Source: SHYR01 sp036013055
GTDB lineage: Bacteria > Chloroflexota > Dehalococcoidia > UBA2979
Assembly: GCA_036013055.1 (NCBI GenBank)
Contig: DASCQM010000014.1
Span: forward strand, 1 to 64,000
Direction: 5' to 3'
Length of the DNA: 64,000 nt
The translations under genes and the position numbers were made by a program. The notes beneath the pieces are model-generated. The model was given only the letters and a program-made list of their open reading frames with translations, made no database searches and had not been told where the DNA came from. Positions within the stretch are counted from its first letter, which is position 1; each line of letters starts with the position of its first letter. Below are positions 53,555-61,756 of this stretch, in pieces.

Positions 53555-55203
53555 GCGCGCGACATCTCCATGCCGGCCTCATGCTCCGCTGACGGCCCTT
53601 CGGCTCGCGCAACCGCCGCACCAACGAAGTCGCGGAAAAGCGGCGACGGTCGGTTCGGGCGTGAGGTGAACTCCGGGTGGAACTGCGCCCCAACCATCCA
53701 CGGGTGGTCGCTCAGTTCGACGATCTCCACCAGTTCACCGTCGAGCGTGCGACCGGCGACCACTAGGCCGTGTTCTTCCAGCGTCGGCAGTAGCTCGTTG
53801 TTCACTTCGTAGCGGTGGCGGTGGCGCTCGCGCACGACCTCGACATCGCCATACGCGGCAGCGGCCTTCGTACCCGGTACCAGCCGGCAGTCGTACCCGC
53901 CGAGGCGCATCGTGCCGCCCATGTCGGTCACCTTGCGCTGCTCGGAGAGCATCGAAATCACCGGGCAGGCGGTCTCGGGGTCGGCCTCAGTCGTATTCGC
54001 CTCGGCCAGGCCGGCGACGTTGCGGGCAAACTCGACGACGAGCATTTGCAGACCGAGGCAATCACCGAGGTACGGGATCTTGCTCTCGCGCGCGTAACGT
54101 ACCGCTGCGATCTTGCCCTCCATGCCGCGATCGCCAAAGCCGGGGCAGAGCAGGATGCCCTCGACGTCGCCGATCACGTTGGCGGCGGTGTCGGCCTCCA
54201 GGTCTTCAGAGTGGATCCAACGGATATCAACGGCCACGCCGTGGTGCACCGCACCGTGGACGAGCGCTTCCTTGATCGAGAGGTACGCGTCGTGCAGTTC
54301 GACGTACTTGCCGACGACGGCGATCCGAATCTGCCGGGACGGCGCGCGCAGGCGATCGACGAAGTGTGTCCATTCCTCGAGCTCCGGCGGTGGGCTCTCC
54401 AGCCCGAGCTGGCGACCGACGATCGAGCTGATCTGGGCCTCTTCGAGGATCAGCGGCACTTCGTAAATCGAATCCTTCACCGTCTCCATCGGGATCACGG
54501 CATCGCGCTCCACGTTGCAGAAAAGCGAGATCTTCTCCAGCACCGGATCCGGCACCGGGAAGTCGGAACGAGCGACGATCACATCCGGCTGGATGCCAAA
54601 AGCCCGCAATTCGCGCACGGAGTGCTGCGTGGGCTTCGTCTTCAGTTCCTGGCTCGCGCCGAGGTAAGGAAGCAGCGTGACGTGAATCGACATCGTCTCG
54701 CTCGAATCAAGCTGGTGGCGCATCTGGCTGATCGCCTCGAGGAACGGCTGCCCCTCCATGTCGCCGACGGTACCGCCGACCTCGACGATTACGATTTCGG
54801 CGTCGAGCGCCTGCCCACCGACTTCCATCCGACGTCGAATCTCGCGCGTGACGTGCGGGATCGCCTGGATCGTGCCGCCGAGGAAGTCGCCCTTGCGCTC
54901 CTTGCGGATTACCTCCTCGTAGACCTGCCCCGACGACGTAGAGTTGGCCGCTGTGAAGTTCGCATCGAGGAACCGCTCGTAGTGACCGAGGTCGAGGTCC
55001 GTCTCAGCGCCGTCGTCGGTGACAAAGACCTCGCCGTGCTGATAGGGCGACATCGTGCCGGGGTCGACGTTGATGTAGGGATCGAGCTTGACGATGGAGA
55101 CGGAGCGTCCCTGTGCCTTGAGGATGCGGCCGAGCGAGGCGCTCACGATCCCCTTTCCGACAGAGGAAACGACGCCACCGGTTACGAAGATGTACTTCGG
55201 CAT
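53551..55203 (-). CDS. pyrG: CTP synthase
   Basis: PyrG aminates UTP to CTP using glutamine. The 550-residue enzyme has the synthetase domain (KYIFVTGGVVSSVGKGIVSASLG, DPYINVDPGTMSPYQHGEVFV, VEVGGTVGDMEGQPF) and the glutaminase domain with the nucleophile in YLGDCLGLQMLV (near residue 385) and the His-Glu pair in AQFHPEFTSRP. The usual glutaminase motif GICLGMQ has Asp for Ile, a mild change. ATG at 55203 has GAGG 5 bases upstream. The end overlaps the DUF2269-like gene. Confidence 0.97.
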   Translation of the reverse strand: MPKYIFVTGGVVSSVGKGIVSASLGRILKAQGRSVSIVKLDPYINVDPGTMSPYQHGEVFVTDDGAETDLDLGHYERFLDANFTAANSTSSGQVYEEVIRKERKGDFLGGTIQAIPHVTREIRRRMEVGGQALDAEIVIVEVGGTVGDMEGQPFLEAISQMRHQLDSSETMSIHVTLLPYLGASQELKTKPTQHSVRELRAFGIQPDVIVARSDFPVPDPVLEKISLFCNVERDAVIPMETVKDSIYEVPLILEEAQISSIVGRQLGLESPPPELEEWTHFVDRLRAPSRQIRIAVVGKYVELHDAYLSIKEALVHGAVHHGVAVDIRWIHSEDLEADTAANVIGDVEGILLCPGFGDRGMEGKIAAVRYARESKIPYLGDCLGLQMLVVEFARNVAGLAEANTTEADPETACPVISMLSEQRKVTDMGGTMRLGGYDCRLVPGTKAAAAYGDVEVVRERHRHRYEVNNELLPTLEEHGLVVAGRTLDGELVEIVELSDHPWMVGAQFHPEFTSRPNRPSPLFRDFVGAAVARAEGPSAEHEAGMEMSRA

Positions 55204-55327
55204 TACGCCTCAAGTCCGGGGGAGAGACTGGGTTGAGGTCTGGTGTTGGGGGACACGGCCCATCTTCGATGCAGCCGTCTGACGTGTCAAACGAGAGAGG
55301 CAGCGGGGGCGACTCGGTCAGGATTCC

Positions 55328-55342
55328 GGCGCTGACAGCGCC
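55328..55342 (-). terminator. Hairpin at the end of the AOR-MoaD unit
   Basis: GGCGCT pairs with AGCGCC around GAC directly after the MoaD stop. It has no T-run, so it is a weak terminator candidate. Confidence 0.4.
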
Positions 55343-55582
55343 TCAGCCGCCCACCATCTGCGTCACCAGTTCGATCGTGTCGCCATCGTGCAGCGGTGTC
55401 CCTTTCTGCGCCTGCGCGGAGTTCACCATCACGACGATCGCCTGCGCCTCAGCGCCGGAGAAGCCTTCGCGGCTGACGACGTCGCCGGCCACCATGCCGT
55501 CCTCGAACGACATCTCAAGCTTGAGCGAGTCGCTCTTCGAACGCTCCGCAAGGATGTCCTGCATGCGCACGCTCAATGACAT
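55343..55582 (-). CDS. MoaD/ThiS-like sulfur-carrier protein
   Basis: The 79-residue protein has a beta-grasp fold pattern and ends HDGDTIELVTQMVGG, with the Gly-Gly that is adenylated and thiocarboxylated in MoaD and ThiS. The body (SFEDGMVAGDVVSREGFSGAEAQAIVVMVNSAQAQ) is divergent. ATG at 55582 has GAGGAG 7 bases upstream. It lies 41 bases after the AOR gene on the same strand. That pairing is common for tungsten or molybdenum cofactor supply, so it likely helps make the pterin cofactor of AOR. Confidence 0.85.
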   Translation of the reverse strand: MSLSVRMQDILAERSKSDSLKLEMSFEDGMVAGDVVSREGFSGAEAQAIVVMVNSAQAQKGTPLHDGDTIELVTQMVGG

Positions 55583-55623
55583 CGCGACTCCTCTGACATG
55601 GTGACCGTTGACCCCCGGCAGCC

Positions 55624-57498
55624 CTATACGCCCAGCGAGTCCGCGACGTCGGCGAGGCCGAGCGACTCAAGCTTGGCGCGCGTCGGCTTGCCGGACGCCT
55701 CGTCCCAGCCCGCCTCCTCGTACCACTCGCGCTGCATCGTCGCGACATCGACGGTCACGCCCTCAAGCGGGCCCTCGGTCTGCGCCGGCTCGCCATTGAT
55801 GCGACCGTTCACCTCGCGCGCGGCGGGGTTGTTGCCGTGCTTGAGCGCGAACCCAAGGCGCAGGTTCGCGACGCGCTCGCCGACCTCCTGCAGCTCAGCC
55901 TCGTCGGTTTCCCAGCCGGTGACGAGGTTGATCCACTCGGGGATACGATTCGTCGGCGACATCGTGTAGACGAAGTAGCACATGCCTGCGGAGTTCATGA
56001 TGTGCGCGGACTCGTGCGCGTGCTTGAGCGGTCCCCCCATGCCCTCCGCCTGCCCCTTCACCTCGGGCATCGACGGCTTGCTGCCGAACTTCGATGACTT
56101 GCCGGGCGACCAGATGGTGTGACGCCCCGGCGTGGGGTCGAGCTTGTACGAGGCCCCGAACCCGATGTCGAGCTTCGGGTCGTGCATCGGCAGCTCCTCG
56201 CCGTCGATGTGGATCGCGTACTCGCTCGCGCCCTGGCTGATGCGCTCGGCGGCGACCTTCGTGCCATCGGCGAGCAGGTCGCCGATGCCGTCCTCGCGCC
56301 GCCCGATCTGGTGCAGCGTCTCAAGGATCGAAGAGGCGTTGCCCCACGTCAGCTCGATGCCGTCCGTGTCTTCCTTCGTCAGCAGGCCGCTCTCGAAGCA
56401 CTCGATCGCGAACGAGATCGTGGCACCGGCGGAAATCGTGTCCAGCCCGTACTGGTTGCACCAGTGGTTAAGCGCGATCAGTGAGTCGACGTTGTTGTTG
56501 CCGCTCATCGTCCCGAAGGCGCCCATCGTCTCGTACTCCGGGCGGTGCGTTCGCTTCGGGAACGCGAACTCGCCGCGGTCGGAGCCATCGACGGACTCCG
56601 CGCCACAGGCCACCGGGCAGTGCCAGCAGGCGTACTTCTTCTCCATGCTCGCGTTCACGACCGGGCCGGTCGCGCCCGACATGTCGTACTGGCCGACGAG
56701 GTCGACGATGCCGACGCCGCCCCAGTTCTTCACCGGTGAGTCGCCGGAGACGGCGGAGTTCGACGTGATGCCCGTGGTACCGAAGCTGGTGAAGAAGCGC
56801 TTGGACGCCTCCGAGAACTCATCGAGCGATGCGCGCACCGTCTTCAGTACGTCCTTGTCCTGCGAGAGGATCTTGCGCGTCGGCTTGGCGACCACGGCCT
56901 TCAGCCGCTTGGAGCCCATCACCGCGCCGACGCCGGAGCGCGCGGCCAGCCGCCCGCGCTCATTCGCCACACCGGCCATGTACGAGAGGTTCTCGCCGGC
57001 CGGCCCGATCAGCGCCACGCTGATCTTCTTGCCGAGTTCCTCCTTGAAGCGGTCCTCGCAATCGATCGCGAGCATGCCCCAGTACGGCTCCGCGTCCCGC
57101 AGCTCGACCGTCTCTTCGTCGATGTAGAGGTAGACGGGCTTCTCCGACTCGCCGAAGAAGAGGATGCCGTCATAGCCGGTGAACTTCAGCATCGGACCGA
57201 AGTCACCGCCGCAGTTCGCGTCGCCCCAGCCGCCGGTCTTCGGCGACTTGCAGACGACCTGGAAGCGCTGGCCAAAGAGCGGCGTGCCGGTCAGCAGGCC
57301 GGGAAAGAAGCCGAGGATGTTGTCCGGCCCCATCGGGTCGGCGTCCGCAGGAATGCGGTCGAAGAGCAGGCGCGCGCCGAGCCCGTAGCCGCCGAGGTGC
57401 TGACGGTACATCTCCTCAGGCAACTCTTCGGCGTCGATCTCGCCGGTCGTGAGATTCACGCTGAGGATTCGTCCGTTGTAGGCGACTTCTTCGGGCAT
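55624..57498 (-). CDS. Aldehyde:ferredoxin oxidoreductase family protein
   Basis: The 624-residue enzyme of the tungsten/molybdenum bis-pterin family should oxidise an aldehyde to an acid with ferredoxin as acceptor. It has GRILSVNLTTGEI at the start, SPKTGGWGDANCGGDFGPMLKFTGYDG (pterin region), the [4Fe-4S] cysteines in ACWHCPVACG (Cys291, Cys294, Cys298) and Cys507 in NSAGMCYF. ATG at 57498 has AAGGA 7 bases before it; the ATG two codons upstream lies too close to that site. The substrate cannot be told from sequence. A MoaD-like gene follows. Confidence 0.93.
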   Translation of the reverse strand: MPEEVAYNGRILSVNLTTGEIDAEELPEEMYRQHLGGYGLGARLLFDRIPADADPMGPDNILGFFPGLLTGTPLFGQRFQVVCKSPKTGGWGDANCGGDFGPMLKFTGYDGILFFGESEKPVYLYIDEETVELRDAEPYWGMLAIDCEDRFKEELGKKISVALIGPAGENLSYMAGVANERGRLAARSGVGAVMGSKRLKAVVAKPTRKILSQDKDVLKTVRASLDEFSEASKRFFTSFGTTGITSNSAVSGDSPVKNWGGVGIVDLVGQYDMSGATGPVVNASMEKKYACWHCPVACGAESVDGSDRGEFAFPKRTHRPEYETMGAFGTMSGNNNVDSLIALNHWCNQYGLDTISAGATISFAIECFESGLLTKEDTDGIELTWGNASSILETLHQIGRREDGIGDLLADGTKVAAERISQGASEYAIHIDGEELPMHDPKLDIGFGASYKLDPTPGRHTIWSPGKSSKFGSKPSMPEVKGQAEGMGGPLKHAHESAHIMNSAGMCYFVYTMSPTNRIPEWINLVTGWETDEAELQEVGERVANLRLGFALKHGNNPAAREVNGRINGEPAQTEGPLEGVTVDVATMQREWYEEAGWDEASGKPTRAKLESLGLADVADSLGV

Positions 57499-57554
57499 GG
57501 TCATGTCCTTCCAGCCGGTGCCGGCGTGTGGCCATCGGGAGGTTCACCCACAGC

Positions 57555-57583
57555 TTGCCGGTCTATCGTGAGCCACCTACGCT
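57555..57583 (+). promoter_or_regulatory. Promoter of the M16 peptidase gene
   Basis: TTGCCG (57555-57560) and TACGCT (57578-57583) are 17 bases apart, in the divergent gap between the AOR and peptidase genes; ATG follows at 57625. Confidence 0.65.
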
Positions 57584-57624
57584 GAGGCGACCCTCACAGA
57601 TTCGGGCTAGCGGCGGGATTTGCG

Positions 57625-58899
57625 ATGTCAGACGATTCCAAAATTACCACATTGGACAACGGGTTGCGCGTCCTCACGGTCGCCTCTGAAACCTCGCAGG
57701 CCGCCAGCATCGCCTACTTCGTCGGCATCGGTTCGCGCGGTGAGCAGCCACACACCAACGGCCTCTCGCACTACATCGAGCACATGCTCTTCAAGGGCAC
57801 CGAGCGCCGCCCCAGCGCCCCCGACATCTCCGAGGCGATCGAGGGCGCAGGCGGCCAGCTCAACGCCTACACGACCCGCGAGGTCACCTGCTACTGGAAC
57901 AATCTCCCCTTCGAGGAGCTTGCGACCGGCATTGATGTCACCGCCGACATGATCCAGCACTCCGTGCTCGACCCCGAGGAGGTCGAACGCGAGCGCCCCG
58001 TCGTGCAGCAGGAACTGCGCCGCTCACACGACAACCCTGCCGCGTGGGTCGGCGAACTGCTCGGCAACGCCGTCTTCGGCGACCAGCCGGTCGGGTGGCC
58101 CGTCGGCGGCACGCTCGAACTCGTCGAGGGCATGCAGCGCGACGATTTCCTCTCGCACATGAAGACCTTCTACACGGCGGAGAACGCCGTACTTGCCGTC
58201 TCGGGCAACGTGGAACACGACCGCGTCGTCGAACTCGCAACTGAGCACTTCAGTGAGCTTCCGAGCGGCGCACCGCCGCAGATCGCGCCCGCATCGCCGG
58301 GCCTTCCTGAGGAGCGAGTGATCGTCGAAGAGCGCGACATCGAGCAGACGAACGTGGCGCTGGCGATGCAGGCGATCGGCCGACGCGATCCGGACCGCTA
58401 CGCGCTGGACATCATGAACACGGTGCTCGGTCGCGGCATGTCGTCCCGCCTCTTCAAAGAGGTGCGCGAACGTCGTGGTCTCGCCTACTCCGTCTCCTCC
58501 GGCGCGTCGCGGCTGACCGACATCGGCACGCTGCAGGTGAGTGCCGGCGTGACGCGCGAGCACGAGGAGGAGGCACTCGAGGTGATCGTCGCGGAGCTGC
58601 GCCGCCTCGTCGACGAACCCGTCGAGGAAGGCGAACTGCGGCGGGCGATCGACTACGTCGCCGGCAGCCTGCGCCTCTCGCAGGAGACGGCGCGCGCTGG
58701 CGGCCAGCGCTATGGCAACCAGCTCCTGATGGACAGTGAACTTGAGACCGTCGACGAGACAATCGCGACGATCCGCTCGATCACGGCGGACGACGTGCAG
58801 CAGGTGGCGAAGCGCATCATCGGCCCCGGCGAATTCGCACTCGCGGTCGTCGGCCCGTCCGCCTCAGCCGACCGCCTCGACAGCATCCTCACCGCCTGA
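57625..58899 (+). CDS. M16 family zinc metallopeptidase
   Basis: The 424-residue protein is like the processing-peptidase subfamily. Its inverted zinc motif is HYIEH (His49, Glu52, His53) with the third ligand Glu130 exactly 76 residues later in VVQQELRR. The C-terminal half repeats the fold and contains RGMSSRLFKEVRERRGLAYSVSS. All zinc residues are present, so it should be active on peptides. The next gene follows after 15 bases. Confidence 0.94.
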   Translation: MSDDSKITTLDNGLRVLTVASETSQAASIAYFVGIGSRGEQPHTNGLSHYIEHMLFKGTERRPSAPDISEAIEGAGGQLNAYTTREVTCYWNNLPFEELATGIDVTADMIQHSVLDPEEVERERPVVQQELRRSHDNPAAWVGELLGNAVFGDQPVGWPVGGTLELVEGMQRDDFLSHMKTFYTAENAVLAVSGNVEHDRVVELATEHFSELPSGAPPQIAPASPGLPEERVIVEERDIEQTNVALAMQAIGRRDPDRYALDIMNTVLGRGMSSRLFKEVRERRGLAYSVSSGASRLTDIGTLQVSAGVTREHEEEALEVIVAELRRLVDEPVEEGELRRAIDYVAGSLRLSQETARAGGQRYGNQLLMDSELETVDETIATIRSITADDVQQVAKRIIGPGEFALAVVGPSASADRLDSILTA

Positions 58900-58914
58900 G
58901 GCGCATCGCGACCG

Positions 58915-59757
58915 ATGGCATTGCCCACGCTCGCGCACCGCATCGATGGCCCCGCCGGCAGCACGGCTGCTCCGCTGTTGCTGCTGCACGACCTCGCGGG
59001 CGACCGCCGCCTCTGGCGACCATTGCGGCCGCTGCTCTCGCAACAGCGCCGCACCATCTCGGTCGACCTGCGCGGACACGGCGAGTCACCCGTTCCCCCG
59101 CTCGGCGATGGCTACGACGTGGCGACCCACGCCGCCGACCTGCTGCGGCTGCTCGATGCGCTCGACGTCGATCGCGCGGTGCTCGTCGGCAGCGACCTCG
59201 GCGGCGCGATCGCGCTTGAGATCGCCTGCAACGCTCCGGAGCGCGTCGAGGCGCTGGTCGTCTCCGACTGCACCCCGGCACCCGGCTGGCCCGCAGACGA
59301 CCGCGGCGTACAGGGATTCGAACAGACGCTGACACGGCGGCTGGCTGCCGCCGAAGCCGGCGGCATGGAAGCCGTCGCGCGGTCAGTGCTGGAGCATGAG
59401 GCAGAGCCGCGCGTATCGCACGACCCCGGCCCGCGCGAGCGCGTGGTCAACCGATGGCGCATGGTCCACGCCGATGGCTACATCGGCAGTGCGCACGCAC
59501 TGCTCGAACGGCCCGACCACACCGCTGACCTCGCGACGCTGCCAATGCCGCAGCTCTGGCTCGTCGGACAGCTCAGCGCGATGTCCGCGGCGATCAGCGG
59601 CGTGGCCGCGCTCGCACCGCAGGCACGCATCGAGCAGGTGAAGCTGGCCGGAGTCGGCTGCGCCTGGCAGCGCCGCGACCACTGGACGGACTACGTCAAC
59701 GCGTTCCTCGCCGACGTCGACGCCGGGGTGGTGCTCGGCGGCAGGCAGCCAGCCTGA
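58915..59757 (+). CDS. Alpha/beta-hydrolase-fold protein with doubtful catalytic triad
   Basis: The 280-residue protein has the fold opening LLLLHDLAGDRRLWRPL, DLRGHGESPVPPLGDGY and a nucleophile-elbow region VLVGSDLGGAIALEIA. The elbow has Asp94 where Ser is usual, as in dehalogenases and epoxide hydrolases. The acid position (LVGQLSAMSA) and the final His (GVGCAWQRRDHW, Cys for His) do not match, so it may not be a working hydrolase. It stands 15 bases after the M16 gene and overlaps the next gene by one base. Confidence 0.75.
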   Translation: MALPTLAHRIDGPAGSTAAPLLLLHDLAGDRRLWRPLRPLLSQQRRTISVDLRGHGESPVPPLGDGYDVATHAADLLRLLDALDVDRAVLVGSDLGGAIALEIACNAPERVEALVVSDCTPAPGWPADDRGVQGFEQTLTRRLAAAEAGGMEAVARSVLEHEAEPRVSHDPGPRERVVNRWRMVHADGYIGSAHALLERPDHTADLATLPMPQLWLVGQLSAMSAAISGVAALAPQARIEQVKLAGVGCAWQRRDHWTDYVNAFLADVDAGVVLGGRQPA

Positions 59758-60767
59758 TGGCGGGGCTCGACCAACTCCCGGACGCGACCGGCGTCGCGCG
59801 CATCGTGCGCGCAGCAACAGGTCGCGATGCGCGCGACATGCAGATCGTCGGCAAGGGCTGGACCCGCCTCTGCTGGCGCGTCGAGACGGACGAGGGGCCG
59901 CTCGCCGTGCTGATCGCGGTCCCCAAGCCGTCGGACGGCTCCGACTGGGACGAGGCGCGGATCGAGAGCGACTTCGCGGTCCTCAGCCGGCTCAGCCCGC
60001 TCGATGACCGCGTTCCCCGGCCCTTCGCGACCAACCGCAGCGACGAGGTGCAGGGGCTTGCCCCGACCGACGTCGCCTGGCTGGTCACGACCTACGCCCC
60101 CGGCACACTGCTCGCCAACGTTGATCCCGCCGCCGTCCCGACTCCCGAGGTGCTCGGCCACGAGATCGGCACGCTGCTCGCGAAGCTGCACGCATTCCCC
60201 GCCAGCGGCTTCGGCATGCTCGTGCAGCAGCCCGACGTGCTGCGCGAGACGTTGCAAGGCCGCACCGCCGACCGTCTCAGCGCATTGCTCGATCGCTGGC
60301 CGGATCTCTGGCCGTTCGACGGCAGCGCCCTGATCAGCCACCGCATCGCGCGCAACGCGCCGCAGTTCCTCGCCGCGCTCGGCACGCTGCGTGAACCGTT
60401 GCTGCGCTTCGCCGAGGTCGGCGAGAGTGTGGTGATCCACGATGACCTCAATGCCGCCAACCTCACGGTCCGAGACGGGCACCTCGTATCGGTGATCGAC
60501 TTCGGCGATGCCTTCGTGGGGCCACCCGCGCTGGAATTCGCAACGCTGGCGGTTCGTCATGGCTGGACACTCGTCGGCGCCGCCATCGAAAGCTACGAGC
60601 GCAACACGATCCTGCGTGAGGTGCGCCTCGCCGAAGCGCACCAGCTCGCGGTCGTCGAAGTACTGGCGCGCATCGGCACCCACCCCGAAGAGCCACGAGA
60701 GCAGGAGTTGATTGCCTTCCTCGAGGAGACGCTGCCGCTCGCGCTGGCGCAGACCCGCGCCGTCTGA
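59757..60767 (+). CDS. APH-type phosphotransferase
   Basis: The 336-residue protein has the kinase-like fold of aminoglycoside and choline phosphotransferases. The catalytic loop is VVIHDDLNAANL (His-x-Asp-x4-Asn, near 224-235) and the metal motif is VIDFGDAFVGPPALEFA. N-terminal residues GKGWTRLCWRV match the nucleotide loop region. The natural substrate is unknown. ATG at 59757 overlaps the stop of the hydrolase-like gene (TGATG). Confidence 0.85.
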   Translation: MAGLDQLPDATGVARIVRAATGRDARDMQIVGKGWTRLCWRVETDEGPLAVLIAVPKPSDGSDWDEARIESDFAVLSRLSPLDDRVPRPFATNRSDEVQGLAPTDVAWLVTTYAPGTLLANVDPAAVPTPEVLGHEIGTLLAKLHAFPASGFGMLVQQPDVLRETLQGRTADRLSALLDRWPDLWPFDGSALISHRIARNAPQFLAALGTLREPLLRFAEVGESVVIHDDLNAANLTVRDGHLVSVIDFGDAFVGPPALEFATLAVRHGWTLVGAAIESYERNTILREVRLAEAHQLAVVEVLARIGTHPEEPREQELIAFLEETLPLALAQTRAV

Positions 60768-60799
60768 CGCTCCTCGGGCCTGCGCCTGTCCGGCGGTGA

Positions 60800-60805
60800 T
60801 ACGAT
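60800..60805 (+). promoter_or_regulatory. -10 element of the leaderless CitE-like gene
   Basis: TACGAT is followed by seven bases and the ATG at 60813. No ribosome site is present. Confidence 0.5.
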
Positions 60806-60812
60806 TCCGCCG

Positions 60813-61643
60813 ATGCCCGACAGACCCGCCATCCCCGCACTCGCACTGCGCAGCTCGCTGCTGCTCGCCCCCGACAGCGACGTTGACCCGGCGACGTCAG
60901 CCGCGGACGCGATCGTCGTCGATCTCGCGGCCGAGAGCCGCGGTGCAGCCCGCGCAGCAGTCGATGCACGCATCGTCGCGATCGCACGCGCACGACGCAG
61001 CGCCCACGTGCGCGTCTCGCCCGCACGAGGCGGCGAATTGCTCGACGACCTCGCCGCCTCGATCAGCCGACGGCTGACTGCGGTCGTGCTCACCGGCGCA
61101 GAAATCGCGCAGGACGTGCGCGACGCCGACGTCGGCATCCGCCGCCACGAGATGCGGCTGCGCATCCGCGCCGGCACGGTGCGGCTGATCGCGGAGATCG
61201 ACAGCGCCACCGGGCTGCTCGCGCTGCCCTCGATGCTGCGCGTCGTCGATCGCCACAGTGCCGTCGCGCTGAACGCCAGCGCGCTCGCGGTCGACATGGG
61301 TCTCGATAGCGTCACGGGGCCCGCGCTCGATCACGCGATATGGGACGTCGCGCTGGCCAGTCGCGACGCCGCGCTACCGTGGATCGTCACCGCGCCGACC
61401 GCATCAGCCGAGCAACGCGCACGGCTCGCAACCCGCGCTCGCCAGTTCGGCGCTTCAGGTGCGGGGATCGCCGCCGAGGCGGAGGCGCGAGGGATCAACG
61501 CCCTCTTCACGCCCGCGCCGGAAGCGATCGACGCCGCCCGAGCCACCGTCGACGGCCCAAACACCGACCGACACGAGTCGAAACGGGCGGCCAGCCTGCT
61601 CGCTCAGGTCGACGCGATCGAGCGTCGGGAACGCGCCCGCTAG
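60813..61643 (+). CDS. Divergent HpcH/HpaI (CitE-like) aldolase-fold protein
   Basis: The 276-residue protein resembles CitE-like lyases at its start (LRSSLLLAPDSDVDPATSAA, then ADAIVVDLAAESRG), at VRLIAEIDSATGLLALPSML and at INALFTPAPEAIDAAR. The metal-binding Glu and Asp and the Arg of the substrate site are only partly placed: IVVDLAAES has Ala where ILDLEDAV normally has Glu. Activity is therefore uncertain. ATG at 60813 appears leaderless. It stands before purA. Confidence 0.7.
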   Translation: MPDRPAIPALALRSSLLLAPDSDVDPATSAADAIVVDLAAESRGAARAAVDARIVAIARARRSAHVRVSPARGGELLDDLAASISRRLTAVVLTGAEIAQDVRDADVGIRRHEMRLRIRAGTVRLIAEIDSATGLLALPSMLRVVDRHSAVALNASALAVDMGLDSVTGPALDHAIWDVALASRDAALPWIVTAPTASAEQRARLATRARQFGASGAGIAAEAEARGINALFTPAPEAIDAARATVDGPNTDRHESKRAASLLAQVDAIERRERAR

Positions 61644-61707
61644 CCTTCGCCCTCGCTCACCTGCAAGCGCGAGCGGCAATCGGACGCGACCGTACGCGGT
61701 GAAGCGC

Positions 61708-61713
61708 TATGAT
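61708..61713 (+). promoter_or_regulatory. Possible -10 element for purA
   Basis: TATGAT lies 43 bases before the TTG at 61757. No clear -35 is seen. Confidence 0.4.
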
Positions 61714-61756
61714 CTTCCGGGCCTCGGCGCAGTTGCCGGGCGGCAGGGAGGCGATT

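Noticed and set aside
53815..55236. Plus-strand open frame of 473 codons opposite pyrG
   Set aside because: pyrG is unmistakable on the minus strand; the opposite frame lacks any motif.
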